This document shows, in pieces, positions 1 to 8,915 of a DNA stretch of 64,000 bases. Each line of letters opens with the position of its first letter. Positions within the stretch are counted from its first letter, which is position 1. Under the pieces are notes generated by a model. It had not been told where the DNA came from. It saw only the letters and a list, made by a program, of their open reading frames with translations, and did not search any database. The stretch is from positions 2,728,001 to 2,792,000 of the forward strand of contig OY764147.1 of assembly GCA_963668115.1 (NCBI GenBank), given 5' to 3'. Origin of the DNA: Plut-88900 sp963668115 (lineage in GTDB: Bacteria; Chloroflexota; Dehalococcoidia; Plut-88900). A program made the translations under genes and the position numbers.

Positions 1-337
1 GGGAGTGGGCGATGCTGTCGGGGGACTTGTTGAGGTCGAGGCTGTTGAGGGAATGGTGCAGGTCGGCGGCGCCGTTGTAGGCGATGTTCTCCAGCATTTC
101 CCGCCACTCGTCGGGGGTCATTTCGAGGTAGAAGTCGGCTTCGTAGAGGTCGTCCTCGTCGGCTTCACGGGCGGAGCTACACTCGAAGCCTTCGAAGACC
201 AGGACGTATATCTCGTCCCCGATCTTCAGCCCGACTATTGCGTCGCAAGAGCCGCCGCCGGCGGTCTGGTACTCGTCCTCGCTGTTGAAGACCTGGCGGA
301 CGGCTTCGAACCATTCGAGGGAGGGGAAGTAGGGCAT
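1..337 (-). CDS. Unidentified protein, partial (C-terminus off the window)
   Basis: An open minus-strand frame starts at the ATG at 335-337 and runs off the left edge, giving 112 residues beginning MPYFPSLEWFEAV. The ATG overlaps the TGA of the upstream amidohydrolase (ATGA), so the two are probably translationally coupled. The visible part is acidic, with one stretch GLKIGDEIYVLVFEGFEC that would form beta strands followed by acidic helices. An SCP2-like sterol-carrier fold is possible, from the 'W.EAV...' start and strand pattern, but I cannot assign the family. Confidence 0.7.
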   Translation of the reverse strand, partial: MPYFPSLEWFEAVRQVFNSEDEYQTAGGGSCDAIVGLKIGDEIYVLVFEGFECSSAREADEDDLYEADFYLEMTPDEWREMLENIAYNGAADLHHSLNSLDLNKSPDSIAHS

Positions 338-1422
338 CAGGCGCCCCCTTCGGAGTCCCGGATGCCGTACATGGCGAGGGGGTTGTCCCTGAGGATGGCC
401 TTCTTCTGGCCTTCGGTGATGTCTTCCCGCTCCCAGATGTGGTCGATGCTGTTGGGGAAGTCGTTGTCCCAGTGGGGCCAGTCGGAGGCGTAGACGAGGG
501 CGTCGTCGCCGAGGATGTCGATAGTCTGGGGGAGGAGTTTTTCGTCGGGCTCGAGGTGGACGAAGACGTTGCTGCCGCGGAGGTATTCGCTCGGGGGGCG
601 CTTGCAGTCGGGGGCTTCGACTTTGCCGCGGATCTCCCATTCCTCGTCGAGTCGGTCGAGCATGTAGGGCACCCATGTGCAACCGGCTTCCAGGAAAGCG
701 ACGCGGAGCCGGGGGAAGAGCTCGAAGGTGCCTTCGAGGGCGAGGCTGGTCATCTGGATGATCTGGGAGACGGGGAACCCGACGGCGTGGCGCTGGATGA
801 AGCGGGTGTAGGGGATGTACTCGGCGGTGGCGTGGCCGCCGTGGATGGCGACGGTGGTGTTGAGGTCCTGGGCCTCGGCGAAGAAGGGGTGGTTCTGCTT
901 CCTGCCGATGAGGCCGTAGCCGACGGCGGGGGTAAAGGCCCCTGCAAACCCGAGCTCGGTGACGGACCGGCGCAGCTCTTTGGCGGACTCCTCGGGGTCA
1001 AGGAGGGGCATGACGGCGACTGCTCCGAAGCGGTCGTCGGCCTGGAGCCAGTGGTCGTGGAGGAAGGAGTTGTAGGCGCGAGTGACGGCGACGGTGTAGT
1101 CGGGGTCTACGAGCATGGAGTAGGGGAGGAAGGCGGTGGGGTAGAGGTAGGTCTTTTCGACGCCGGCTTCGTCCATGATGGCGAGCCAGTCTGAGGGGAA
1201 GGGGAAGCCGGGTGGGCCGTTAGTGCCGAGGGTCCCGCTCATGGTCGGGTCCATTCCGGGCTGCTTGGGGACGAGGGTGTTGTTGGAGTAGACCGTGCCG
1301 TCCGCGTTGGCCTTCCAGGCGTGGAGGTAGGCGTCGTAGGGGGGAGGCATGTAGGTGGCGATGATCTCCTCGGGCTCGTTGATGTGGCCGTCGGAGTCGA
1401 TGACCTTGAAGGGGGGTCTCAT
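337..1422 (-). CDS. Amidohydrolase family protein (amidohydrolase_2 / ACMSD-like)
   Basis: This 361-residue TIM-barrel metal-dependent hydrolase or decarboxylase is of the amidohydrolase_2 type. It starts with the metal-site strand VIDSDGHINEPEE (residues about 8-20), has HGGH near 194-197, and a late catalytic Asp in YASDWPHWD near residue 314. That is the usual order for ACMSD/gamma-resorcylate decarboxylase relatives. The substrate cannot be told; this subfamily acts on aromatic or amide compounds. It overlaps the next gene downstream by ATGA. A TATAAT-like -10 lies 30 bp upstream at 1452-1457, and phased TTGATTGAA boxes sit just beyond it. Confidence 0.92.
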   Translation of the reverse strand: MRPPFKVIDSDGHINEPEEIIATYMPPPYDAYLHAWKANADGTVYSNNTLVPKQPGMDPTMSGTLGTNGPPGFPFPSDWLAIMDEAGVEKTYLYPTAFLPYSMLVDPDYTVAVTRAYNSFLHDHWLQADDRFGAVAVMPLLDPEESAKELRRSVTELGFAGAFTPAVGYGLIGRKQNHPFFAEAQDLNTTVAIHGGHATAEYIPYTRFIQRHAVGFPVSQIIQMTSLALEGTFELFPRLRVAFLEAGCTWVPYMLDRLDEEWEIRGKVEAPDCKRPPSEYLRGSNVFVHLEPDEKLLPQTIDILGDDALVYASDWPHWDNDFPNSIDHIWEREDITEGQKKAILRDNPLAMYGIRDSEGGA

Positions 1423-1451
1423 GGAGGGCCTCCGGTGGGGGGGATGGGGGG

Positions 1452-1457
1452 ATTATA
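1452..1457 (-). promoter_or_regulatory. Putative -10 box of the amidohydrolase gene
   Basis: Read on the minus strand this is TATAAT, 30 bp before the start codon. No convincing TTGACA is seen at -35. Instead the first TTGATTGAA box (1482-1490) abuts the -35 position, as expected for an activator-dependent promoter. This is inference. Confidence 0.45.
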
Positions 1458-1481
1458 GCAGGGAGGGGGAGGGGCGTATGT

Positions 1482-1533
1482 TTGATTGAAGATTGATTGA
1501 ACGTTGATTGAATTCGTAGCTGTTTTGATTGAA
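1482..1533. promoter_or_regulatory. Phased TTGATTGAA box array (4 boxes)
   Basis: Exact TTGATTGAA boxes begin at 1482, 1493, 1504 and 1525, so the spacings are 11, 11 and 21 bp, close to whole turns of B-DNA. The last 30 bp (1504-1533) recur at 13642-13671 with one mismatch. The array lies 60 bp upstream of the amidohydrolase start. Two further TTGATTGTT boxes are at 1586 and 1615. Function is inferred: a multi-site operator or activator array. Confidence 0.6.
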
Positions 1534-1628
1534 CGACGCCTAGAGGGATTTCTGGGGATTTCGCGTGGTGCGGGGGTGTGGGTTTTTGATTGTTTTGCAA
1601 TTTCAGGCACGGCTTTGATTGTTTAAGG

Positions 1629-1904
1629 GGTTCTATTTGAAAGTAGGGTTTTGCACTTGCCAGTACCGTTCACGCTGGGCCTTGTGTTGTTTCACGTTTG
1701 ACATATCTGGGCCGTGTAAACTGGACTCGCTTACCATCTAGGTGCTTGAATCCGAATCCATCGACTAGGACTTCGCCTCGTACGCGGTGCAATTCCATAT
1801 GATGAGAAGTCTCCTCGTAGGTCATTAGCACTTCACAGATAGGACAGGGCCATTTTCGTATGCGTATGGACATCTTTTGCAAAACCCTACTTTCAAAGAG
1901 AACC
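1629..1904. mobile_element. ISL3-like mini insertion element (MITE) with 27-bp TIRs and 8-bp TSD
   Basis: Terminal inverted repeats at 1629-1655 and 1878-1904 match in 26 of 27 positions; both begin GGTTCT and end TTTTGCA. The element is bounded by the direct repeat GTTTAAGG at 1621-1628 and 1905-1912. GG ends and 8-bp target duplications are typical of the ISL3 family. At 276 bp there is no room for a transposase. It has inserted into a repeat whose uninterrupted version is at 50664-50710. Confidence 0.8.
1670..1873 (-). CDS. Small zinc-finger-like ORF inside the mini-element
   Basis: A 67-residue frame from the ATG at 1871-1873 (a TTG three codons upstream is in the TIR) ends within the element. 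It contains CPIC at the N-terminus and, about 13 residues later, HHMELH, a C2H2-like metal-binding pattern, then a basic C-terminus. It could be the remnant of the zinc-binding N-terminal region of an ISL3 transposase or a passenger. Expression is not shown. Confidence 0.4.
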   Translation of the reverse strand: MSIRIRKWPCPICEVLMTYEETSHHMELHRVRGEVLVDGFGFKHLDGKRVQFTRPRYVKRETTQGPA

Positions 1905-1912
1905 GTTTAAGG

Positions 1913-2481
1913 AAAAAATCTGCATTTTCTTCTCCACCCTCGCCGGGCATTCCGCACCGGGGAGGGCGACCCGCCGTTCGCCCCTACGGAGAGGGAAGGG
2001 GATGATGGTGGGGGAGGGGTTGTTCGGTTGGGGGGTTTGGGTTTGCATTCTGTTTTGTTGGGTTTTGGGTAGGCGACGGAAGGGCCGGAACTCTCACGCA
2101 GGATCTCGATGGCACCTACGCCGACGCTTCCAGTCCGCCATAGCGGATGTATCACATCAGCGGCTGTCCTGCCATTCCCTTCACGCATGCCTTGGGAGAC
2201 TTGCCGGTGTCGAGGGCGTCTCTGCGCGGGGACTTCTGTTCTCCGCATCAGCGCTCGACCGCTGAGCGGGACAGCATTCGGCTCGTTGTCGTCATGGGCG
2301 GAACGGAGTCCGCTGATTATGACGGCGGCGGAGCCGCGTAGGGGCTCTGAGGCCCTGATCCCGGTAACGCCGGGCCGTAGAATTTCGCCTGCAATGCGGG
2401 CGACATAGGCGTCCCAAGACAGGGAGCACCGATTCGGTATAGCCCCCTGAAGGGGATGTACCGCTTAGAGCAGATGGACCT
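1913..2481. other. Gene-free stretch, mostly repeat-derived
   Basis: No frame here has convincing protein character; the short ORFs on both strands overlap each other. About 1945-1995 is a 'CACCGGGGAGGGC ... GCCCCTACGG' repeat also seen near 31305 and 49745. Several GC-rich inverted repeats lie in 2200-2480. I recognise no RNA family. Confidence 0.5.
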
Positions 2482-2648
2482 TCCATCGCCTGGGGTTAGG
2501 GAAGGGGCACGGGACCCGGGTGGGGTCGGGTGGGCTTCCCTGGGTTTCTGGTTTCCTCCTTTTGTTACTGAATTAGTGTTCGCGAACGGAGGGTATGATA
2601 GCACCGTTGCTCAGGCGTGTCAAGCAAATGTACGGGTTTGGGGGGGGG
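2482..2648. repeat. Long dispersed repeat, copy 1
   Basis: Starts at CCATCGCCTGGGG and ends at TGTACGGGTT plus a G-run. The same order of blocks occurs at 31010-31262: CCATCGCCTGGGG, GGGAAGGGGCACGGGACCC, GGCTTCCCTGGGT, TATGATAGC, then CTCAGGCGTGTCAAGCAAA and TGTACGGGTT. No reading frame is conserved. Confidence 0.7.
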
Positions 2649-2751
2649 ATTCCCCCCGACCCCCTGGGGAACCCTCACCCCCTGGCCCCCTCTCACGCCA
2701 TAGGCGCATCTTCGACCCTTAGGGCCTATAAGGGAGAGGGGGAAGATGAAC

Positions 2752-2790
2752 AGAGGCCCACGTGCGTGCTCTGCACGCACGTGGGCCTCT
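2752..2790. terminator. Perfect 18-bp hairpin downstream of rho
   Basis: Arms AGAGGCCCACGTGCGTGC (2752-2769) and its exact complement (2773-2790) enclose a TCT loop. It lies about 125 bp past the rho stop and may end the pyrG-tal-rho transcript, although the T-tract on the minus strand is weak. Confidence 0.5.
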
Positions 2791-2855
2791 AGTCCAGTAC
2801 TGGGGAGAAGGGGAGGGAATGGACGTGGATTGCTAGGATGGAGGTGAGTGTTTCG

Positions 2856-2898
2856 GAGGGATGGATTCCTGCCTCCGCAGGAATGACGGCAAAGGGGG
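2856..2898. repeat. Dispersed palindromic repeat, type 1 (copy 1)
   Basis: GGAGGGATGGATTCC-TGCCTCCGCA-GGAATGACGG. Further copies are at 13842-13885 and 52600-52642. The ATTCC/GGAAT arms make a short hairpin. Confidence 0.75.
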
Positions 2899-2913
2899 GG
2901 TGGGGGGTGGGGG

Positions 2914-4230
<1,317 letters not shown>

Positions 4231-4275
4231 GGTCTGCTCGGGGGAAGGGGTTAGGGTGATTAGGGAATGAGGGGC

Positions 4276-4926
4276 CTAGACGCGAACGAGGCCGCGCCAG
4301 TCATCTATAAAACGTTTGAGGCCGATATCGGTTAGGGGATGGAGGAACATTTGCTTGAAGACCTTGTAGGGAAGGGTGGAGACATGGGCGCCTGCGAGGG
4401 CGGCCTGTACCACGTGCTGGGGGTGTCGGAGGCTGGCGGCGAGGACTTTGGCGTTGAGGTCCTGTTTCTTGAACACTTTGACCATGTCGGCGACGAGGGT
4501 CATTCCGTCGTTGCCTGCGTCGTCGAGCCTGCCGACGAAGGGGCTGATGTAGGTTGCGCCAGCGAGGGCGCCGAGGAGGGCCTGGTTGACGGAGAAGGTG
4601 AGGGTCTGGTTCACGGCTATGCCTTCGGAGGAGAGGACGGAGATGGCCTGGAGCCCCTCTTCGCCGATGGGGACTTTGACGACGACGTTCGGGGCCCAGG
4701 TAGCGATCTCACGACCTTCCTCGATCATATCCTGGGCGTTTAGGCTGAGGACCTCGGCGTTGACGGGGCCATCAACGAGATCGCATATTTCAAGTATGGC
4801 GGCGCGCAGGTCGAGGTGACCGGCCTTGGCGGCGAGGGAGGGGTTAGTGGTAACCCCGGATATGACGCCGTACCGGGCGGCTTCCCGTATCTCTTCGATG
4901 TCTGCGGTGTCGAGCCAAATCTGCAT
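4276..4926 (-). CDS. tal: Transaldolase, small TalC/fructose-6-phosphate aldolase type
   Basis: Transfers dihydroxyacetone units between sugar phosphates in the non-oxidative pentose phosphate pathway (or cleaves fructose 6-phosphate). The 216 residues match the short TalC/FSA class. The start is MQIWLDTADIEEI, the TTNPS substrate loop is at 26-30, the Schiff-base lysine is Lys84 in VVVKVP, and the C-terminal HPLTDIGLKRFIDDW is typical. Transaldolase and aldolase activity cannot be separated by eye. It lies between pyrG and rho with gaps of 43 and 45 bp, so co-transcription is likely. Confidence 0.94.
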   Translation of the reverse strand: MQIWLDTADIEEIREAARYGVISGVTTNPSLAAKAGHLDLRAAILEICDLVDGPVNAEVLSLNAQDMIEEGREIATWAPNVVVKVPIGEEGLQAISVLSSEGIAVNQTLTFSVNQALLGALAGATYISPFVGRLDDAGNDGMTLVADMVKVFKKQDLNAKVLAASLRHPQHVVQAALAGAHVSTLPYKVFKQMFLHPLTDIGLKRFIDDWRGLVRV

Positions 4927-4969
4927 AGCTACATCCCCATAATTGTAAACTGGCTGTAAAGCTACCTGA

Positions 4970-6616
4970 CTAGGGCAAGGATGGCAGGGGTCTCTGCTCT
5001 CCTTCTCTGACTACGCCTCTGGCCGCGGAAACGAACTCCCTGAAGAGGGGGTGGGGACGCTGGGGGCGGGAGCGGAACTCGGGGTGGAACTGGCTGCCGA
5101 CCATGAAGGGATGGCCTCCGAGCTCGGCGATTTCGACGAGCTCTCCGTCGGGGGAGAGGCCGCTGAAGACCATGCCGCTGCCCTGGAGGACTTCCCGGTA
5201 GTCGTTATTGATTTCGAAGCGGTGTCGGTGGCGTTCCTGGACGACGTATCCGTCGTAGGCCCGCTCGGCCCAGGTGCCGGGGACGGCCTTGCAGGGGTAG
5301 GAGCCGAGGCGCATGGTGCCGCCCATGTCCTTGACATTCTTCTGGTCGGGCATGAGATAGACGACGGGTTCACCGGTCTCGAGATCGAACTCGGTGGAGT
5401 TGGGTTCGGAGGATTTGAGGACGTGTCGGGTGTATTCGATGACCATGACCTGCATGCCGAGGCAGAGGCCAAGGTAGGGAATCTCGCGCTCCCGGGCGTA
5501 GCGGGCGGTCTTGATCATGCCCTCAACGCCCCGGGGGCCGAAACCGCCGGGGACGACTATGCCTCTGACGGACTGGAGACTTTCGTGGACTCCGTTGGAT
5601 TCCAGGTCTTCCGAGTGAATCCAGGAGACTTCTACATCGCAGCCGTGGAAGAGGCCGGCGTGGTAGAGGGCTTCCCGGACGGAGCAATAGGAGTCGGGGA
5701 GTTCGACGTACTTGCCGACGATGGCGATGGGTACGGACTCCTTGGGCTGCTTGATGCGGTCGACCATTCCGGCCCAGCCATCGAGGTCGGGGGCGCCGGA
5801 GGCGTGGAGGTCCAGCTTGTCGATGAGGAGTTGGCCGATGCCCTCTTCCTGTAGGAGGAGGGGGACTTCGTAGATGGTATCGACGGTGGGTGCGGCGATG
5901 ACGGCGCGGGGCTCGACATCGCAGAAGAGGGTGATCTTGTTCTTGATTTCCTGGGGGACGGGGTGGTCGCTGCGGCAGAGGATGACGTCGGGCTGGAGGC
6001 CGATGCTGCGCAGCTCCTTGACGCTGTGCTGGGTCGGCTTGGTCTTGAGTTCGGCGGTGGCAGAGATGTAGGGGAGGAGGGTGACGTGGATATTGAGGGC
6101 GTTTTCGCGGCCGATGTCGTTGCGCATCTGCCTGATTGATTCAAGGAAGGGGAGGCTTTCGATGTCGCCTACGGTGCCGCCCACTTCAACAATCACCACT
6201 TCTGCGCCGCTCTCCTCGGCGTGGGCTCTCATGCGGGCCTTAATCTCGTTGGTGACGTGGGGGACGGTCTGGATGGTGCCTCCCAAATAGTCTCCTCGGC
6301 GCTCCTTGGTGATGACGGAGCTATAGATGGAGCCGGCGGTGACATTGGAGGTGCGGGTGAGGTCGATATCTATGAAGCGTTCGTAGTGGCCGAGGTCGAG
6401 GTCGGTCTCGCCGCCGTCCTTGGTGACGAAGACCTCGCCGTGCTGGTAGGGGGACATGGTGCCGGGGTCCACGTTGAGGTAGGGGTCTAGCTTCTGGACG
6501 GAGACGTTGATGCCGTAGCTCTTCAGGATGCGGCCGATGGAGGCGACGGCGATGCCCTTGCCTACAGAGCTTACGACTCCACCGGTAACGAAGATGAATT
6601 TAGTGGTCAACACCAA
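4970..6616 (-). CDS. pyrG: CTP synthase
   Basis: Makes CTP from UTP, ATP and glutamine. The 548 residues contain the synthetase domain with P-loop GGVVSSVGKG (12-21) and the CTP/UTP loop LDPYLNVDPGTM, followed by a class I glutamine amidotransferase domain with nucleophile Cys385 in GLCLGMQ and the His511/Glu513 pair in FHPE. Length is normal. No ATG is available: the start is TTG at 6616 or the next codon, GTG at 6613. First gene of the pyrG-tal-rho run. Confidence 0.98.
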   Translation of the reverse strand: MVLTTKFIFVTGGVVSSVGKGIAVASIGRILKSYGINVSVQKLDPYLNVDPGTMSPYQHGEVFVTKDGGETDLDLGHYERFIDIDLTRTSNVTAGSIYSSVITKERRGDYLGGTIQTVPHVTNEIKARMRAHAEESGAEVVIVEVGGTVGDIESLPFLESIRQMRNDIGRENALNIHVTLLPYISATAELKTKPTQHSVKELRSIGLQPDVILCRSDHPVPQEIKNKITLFCDVEPRAVIAAPTVDTIYEVPLLLQEEGIGQLLIDKLDLHASGAPDLDGWAGMVDRIKQPKESVPIAIVGKYVELPDSYCSVREALYHAGLFHGCDVEVSWIHSEDLESNGVHESLQSVRGIVVPGGFGPRGVEGMIKTARYAREREIPYLGLCLGMQVMVIEYTRHVLKSSEPNSTEFDLETGEPVVYLMPDQKNVKDMGGTMRLGSYPCKAVPGTWAERAYDGYVVQERHRHRFEINNDYREVLQGSGMVFSGLSPDGELVEIAELGGHPFMVGSQFHPEFRSRPQRPHPLFREFVSAARGVVREGEQRPLPSLP

Positions 6617-6680
6617 GCCTCGGGAGGGGTGATGGGCCGGTTAATAGAGAACGCTGGTCGGGGGTGGAGGGGGCAGGGAA

Positions 6681-6714
6681 CCCAGCCTGGCTCAGCATAT
6701 TCGCCAAGGCTGGG
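6681..6714 (-). promoter_or_regulatory. Hairpin upstream of pyrG
   Basis: CCCAGCC and GGCTGGG arms with an inner TGGC/GCCA pairing form an 11-bp stem with one bulge and an 11-nt loop, 65-98 bp before the pyrG start. It could be a leader structure; no T-tract follows. The rest of 6617-7160 holds no gene I can support. A short CGTCTTG/CAAGACG hairpin lies at 6986-7003. Confidence 0.35.
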
Positions 6715-7160
6715 AGCTTTGCCCTATGAGTCCGGTCAATAACAAGTCCGGGGGGATGAGGGTTACGGGATTTTACCAATCTCCGGCGTCGGGGGCGGGG
6801 CTGGGGGCGCCGGCGAGAACTGCCGTGGGGGTCGGGGGCATTCGGCAGTTCGACGAGGATTATAGTTGGGGTGGGGTGGGGGTGTCAATGGGGAGGGGGC
6901 TCTTCTATTGCGGACGTGGAGGCCGAAGTCATAGAGGACTATTGGGGGACGCTACTATGGGACTAGGGACGTGAGGTTAATGGGTCGTCTTGCAAACAAG
7001 ACGCACGCACGACTCGTTGAAGGGTTTGGCCTAATTCTGGCGTTGCGAATAAATCTCAGTCCCAGCGAGGCCTGAAACCCAAGACGAGGGTTGAGATGCT
7101 CGTGGTCCGTCCAACATCACTGGGATTACCGAGGGTAGCACCTACAAACACTTGGCCTGC

Positions 7161-7193
7161 TATAATCACGGCACAAACATCGCGATAGGAGGT
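7161..7193 (+). promoter_or_regulatory. -10 box and RBS of the 7204 cassette
   Basis: A perfect TATAAT at 7161-7166 is followed by AGGAGGT at 7187-7193, ten bases before the GTG start at 7204. No clear -35 element was found. Confidence 0.5.
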
Positions 7194-7203
7194 CACTGAA
7201 CTC

Positions 7204-7878
7204 GTGGATACCACCCTGGCGGAACGTGGCATTGAATCGGTATTGCTAACTTCTCGCCTAATGCAGCCTCGCGAAGCTGACGCTCTCAAGCGTCATTTGC
7301 AAGAGTATCAAAAACAATGGCCTCGTCGTGGGTTTAGGCGCACCGGGCATTACACACGTTCCACTGGTGAATGGATCGTGCATTTAACGGTAGTTCGGCA
7401 ACGTTCTAGTGCGCGCGATATTCGAGTTCGCTTGGAGGTACACCCGGCCGAGGATGGATCGCTGGGCGACTTGGAGGTACGTGAAATAGAAGGGCAGGAA
7501 ACGAAAGAACTACAAGATGTGTTACGATTTATTGTGAATCTCAACACGGAAATCTCTTGCCACGTTCACGTAGACTGGGAATTTGAGCCTGGTAGTCGGG
7601 ACTGTGTCATCAAACTTCCAATGCTGGTGACGGCTGGCGGTAAGTTGCCATTCACGTCTATCTCAGGCGTACGCTTTAGGAAAGCCACCGAAGACGACGT
7701 TGGTTCGATAATAGTGGATTCCGATTCAGAGGGAGGAATGCATGTTACTGCCATATTTTCTCTCGCGACGGCACCATCACTTGACGCCGTAGACAGAGCC
7801 ATTTCACGAGGTACCGCATTACTGGAAGATTTGGTTGTACCCGTCCAGGCTTCCGCATCAGAGGGGAAGGAATCATGA
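7204..7878 (+). CDS. Unknown protein, first gene of a RelE-linked cassette
   Basis: 224 residues, GTG start with a strong Shine-Dalgarno. I do not recognise the family. It has no signal peptide or membrane segment. The N-terminal third is basic (LKRHLQEYQKQWPRRGFRRTG) and the middle has alternating charged strands (HVHVDWEFEPG), so a soluble alpha/beta protein is likely. Its stop overlaps the next start (ATGA at 7875). Codon use and GC are clearly lower than in the flanking genes, suggesting transfer. Confidence 0.75.
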   Translation: MDTTLAERGIESVLLTSRLMQPREADALKRHLQEYQKQWPRRGFRRTGHYTRSTGEWIVHLTVVRQRSSARDIRVRLEVHPAEDGSLGDLEVREIEGQETKELQDVLRFIVNLNTEISCHVHVDWEFEPGSRDCVIKLPMLVTAGGKLPFTSISGVRFRKATEDDVGSIIVDSDSEGGMHVTAIFSLATAPSLDAVDRAISRGTALLEDLVVPVQASASEGKES

Positions 7879-8387
7879 CCTTAAAATACGCCGCTATTCA
7901 TGAAGATCGTGAACTTGGAGGCTGGCCCTCATCCTTTAAGCTACACGACGAAAAACGGATTGACTCAGATACACACTGGGGAACTCAGGGTTGCTCCATA
8001 ACGATAACGAGAGTGGATGAACCGGAAAGGTGGATCTCCTCTAAAACACCAGAAGAGGCACTTTTTGCGAAGGAATGCCACTGTTCCTCATTTGTGCGGG
8101 GGTGGGAGAATCTACTGACCCCAGATCGTTCCGTTCAGTTAGAATTACTTCCTTCTGAACACGAGATCGCCATTCTTGTGGACCGGTTAGACGAGAACGA
8201 TTTACGACAACTGGCGCAGGCAACCGCAGATATTATTGTTACATCTGCAAATCAAGGCGATCTAAACCTGCCACATTTACGACTCTTTAACGAATGGTGG
8301 GGGTCAATGGAAGAGACTGTCGCCGCGGGCGACTGCCTAGACGAAATACTGGAACGCAGGTACAAAGATAGTGAATTTACCGAATGA
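7875..8387 (+). CDS. Unknown protein, second gene of the cassette
   Basis: 170 residues, unrecognised. It starts MTLKYAAIHEDRELGGWP, has a Cys/His cluster KECHCSSF near residue 60-66, and an acidic helical C-terminus (RLDENDLRQLAQATADIIV ... LERRYKDSEF). The start overlaps the preceding stop by 4 bp, and its end overlaps the following RelE-like gene by 17 bp, so the three are one operon. An antitoxin-like role for the acidic helical end is a guess. Confidence 0.72.
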   Translation: MTLKYAAIHEDRELGGWPSSFKLHDEKRIDSDTHWGTQGCSITITRVDEPERWISSKTPEEALFAKECHCSSFVRGWENLLTPDRSVQLELLPSEHEIAILVDRLDENDLRQLAQATADIIVTSANQGDLNLPHLRLFNEWWGSMEETVAAGDCLDEILERRYKDSEFTE

Positions 8388-8667
8388 CCTTCCTGCACCA
8401 CATTCTTACAAAATTGAAATTCATAAACAGGTCAAGAAGTTTCTAAAGAAGCACCAAGAACTAGCCAAGGCTTGGGAAGAAGACATCAAGTTGCATCTTA
8501 CAGTGTCTCCCAAGCAGGGCGACAGCATTGGGCACATGAAAGCTAAGCTGCACTGCAATCACCGTTGGGCAACACCCCAATATCGTGTCCTTTACACAGT
8601 ATTCGACGAGTGCCGCGTAATTCGAGTCTTTCGGGCGGGGAACCGTGGTGACGTTTACAAGAAGTAA
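8371..8667 (+). CDS. RelE/ParE-family toxin-like protein
   Basis: 98 residues with the family pattern: IEIHKQVKKFLKKH helix at the start, a basic middle, then strands YRVLYTVFDECRVIRVFRAGNRGDVYKK ending in the typical C-terminal Y.K tail. Relatives are ribosome-dependent mRNA endonucleases or gyrase poisons. The GTG start at 8371 lies inside the preceding gene. No ordinary small antitoxin gene is adjacent; the preceding 170-residue protein holds that position. Confidence 0.78.
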   Translation: MNLPNDLPAPHSYKIEIHKQVKKFLKKHQELAKAWEEDIKLHLTVSPKQGDSIGHMKAKLHCNHRWATPQYRVLYTVFDECRVIRVFRAGNRGDVYKK

Positions 8668-8915
8668 ATCGTGGCGCTTATGTGACAACTACCACACTAG
8701 CTAGGTGCTGAGGCGGCTTGCTGAGGGGCAATAGTTGTCCTCTAGTGACTTTAGCATTCCAGCCGGTTTGACAATTTGTGCCTGACCCTTTGCCCTTAGT
8801 TGACAATAAGCCAATTTTGCACCTGCCTAACCTTGCCTCCCTTGCCCCGTATTGACCCCTCCCCAACTCCACTCCCTTTCCGTGCCTAGTTAGCGATGAA
8901 ATTCAAAGTGAGACA
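8668..8915. other. Gene-free AT-richer gap
   Basis: Contains scattered TTGACA-like words (8768, 8802) but no matching -10 or start. The only ORF, on the minus strand, is short and low in coding character. Confidence 0.4.

Noticed and set aside
439..1194. Long plus-strand frames opposite the amidohydrolase
   Set aside because: Antisense shadows with Gly/Val/Glu-biased composition. The minus strand has catalytic motifs.
1687..1702. A parS-like TGTTTCACGT word
   Set aside because: The second half (TTGACA) is not the complement of the first, so it is not palindromic, and it lies within the mini-element ORF.
2086..2481. A known structural RNA (RNase P, tmRNA, SRP or group II intron) in the gap
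   Set aside because: I looked for their conserved core words on both strands and found none.
2002..2792. Several short ORFs on both strands between the mini-element and rho
   Set aside because: They overlap each other, lack RBSs and follow repeat sequence. The peptides from 'GGATTCCTGCC' repeats are known repeat translations, not proteins.
6726..6974. An 82-residue plus-strand ORF upstream of the 7204 cassette
   Set aside because: Gly-rich with no RBS and no motif. It fits chance in GC-rich intergenic DNA.
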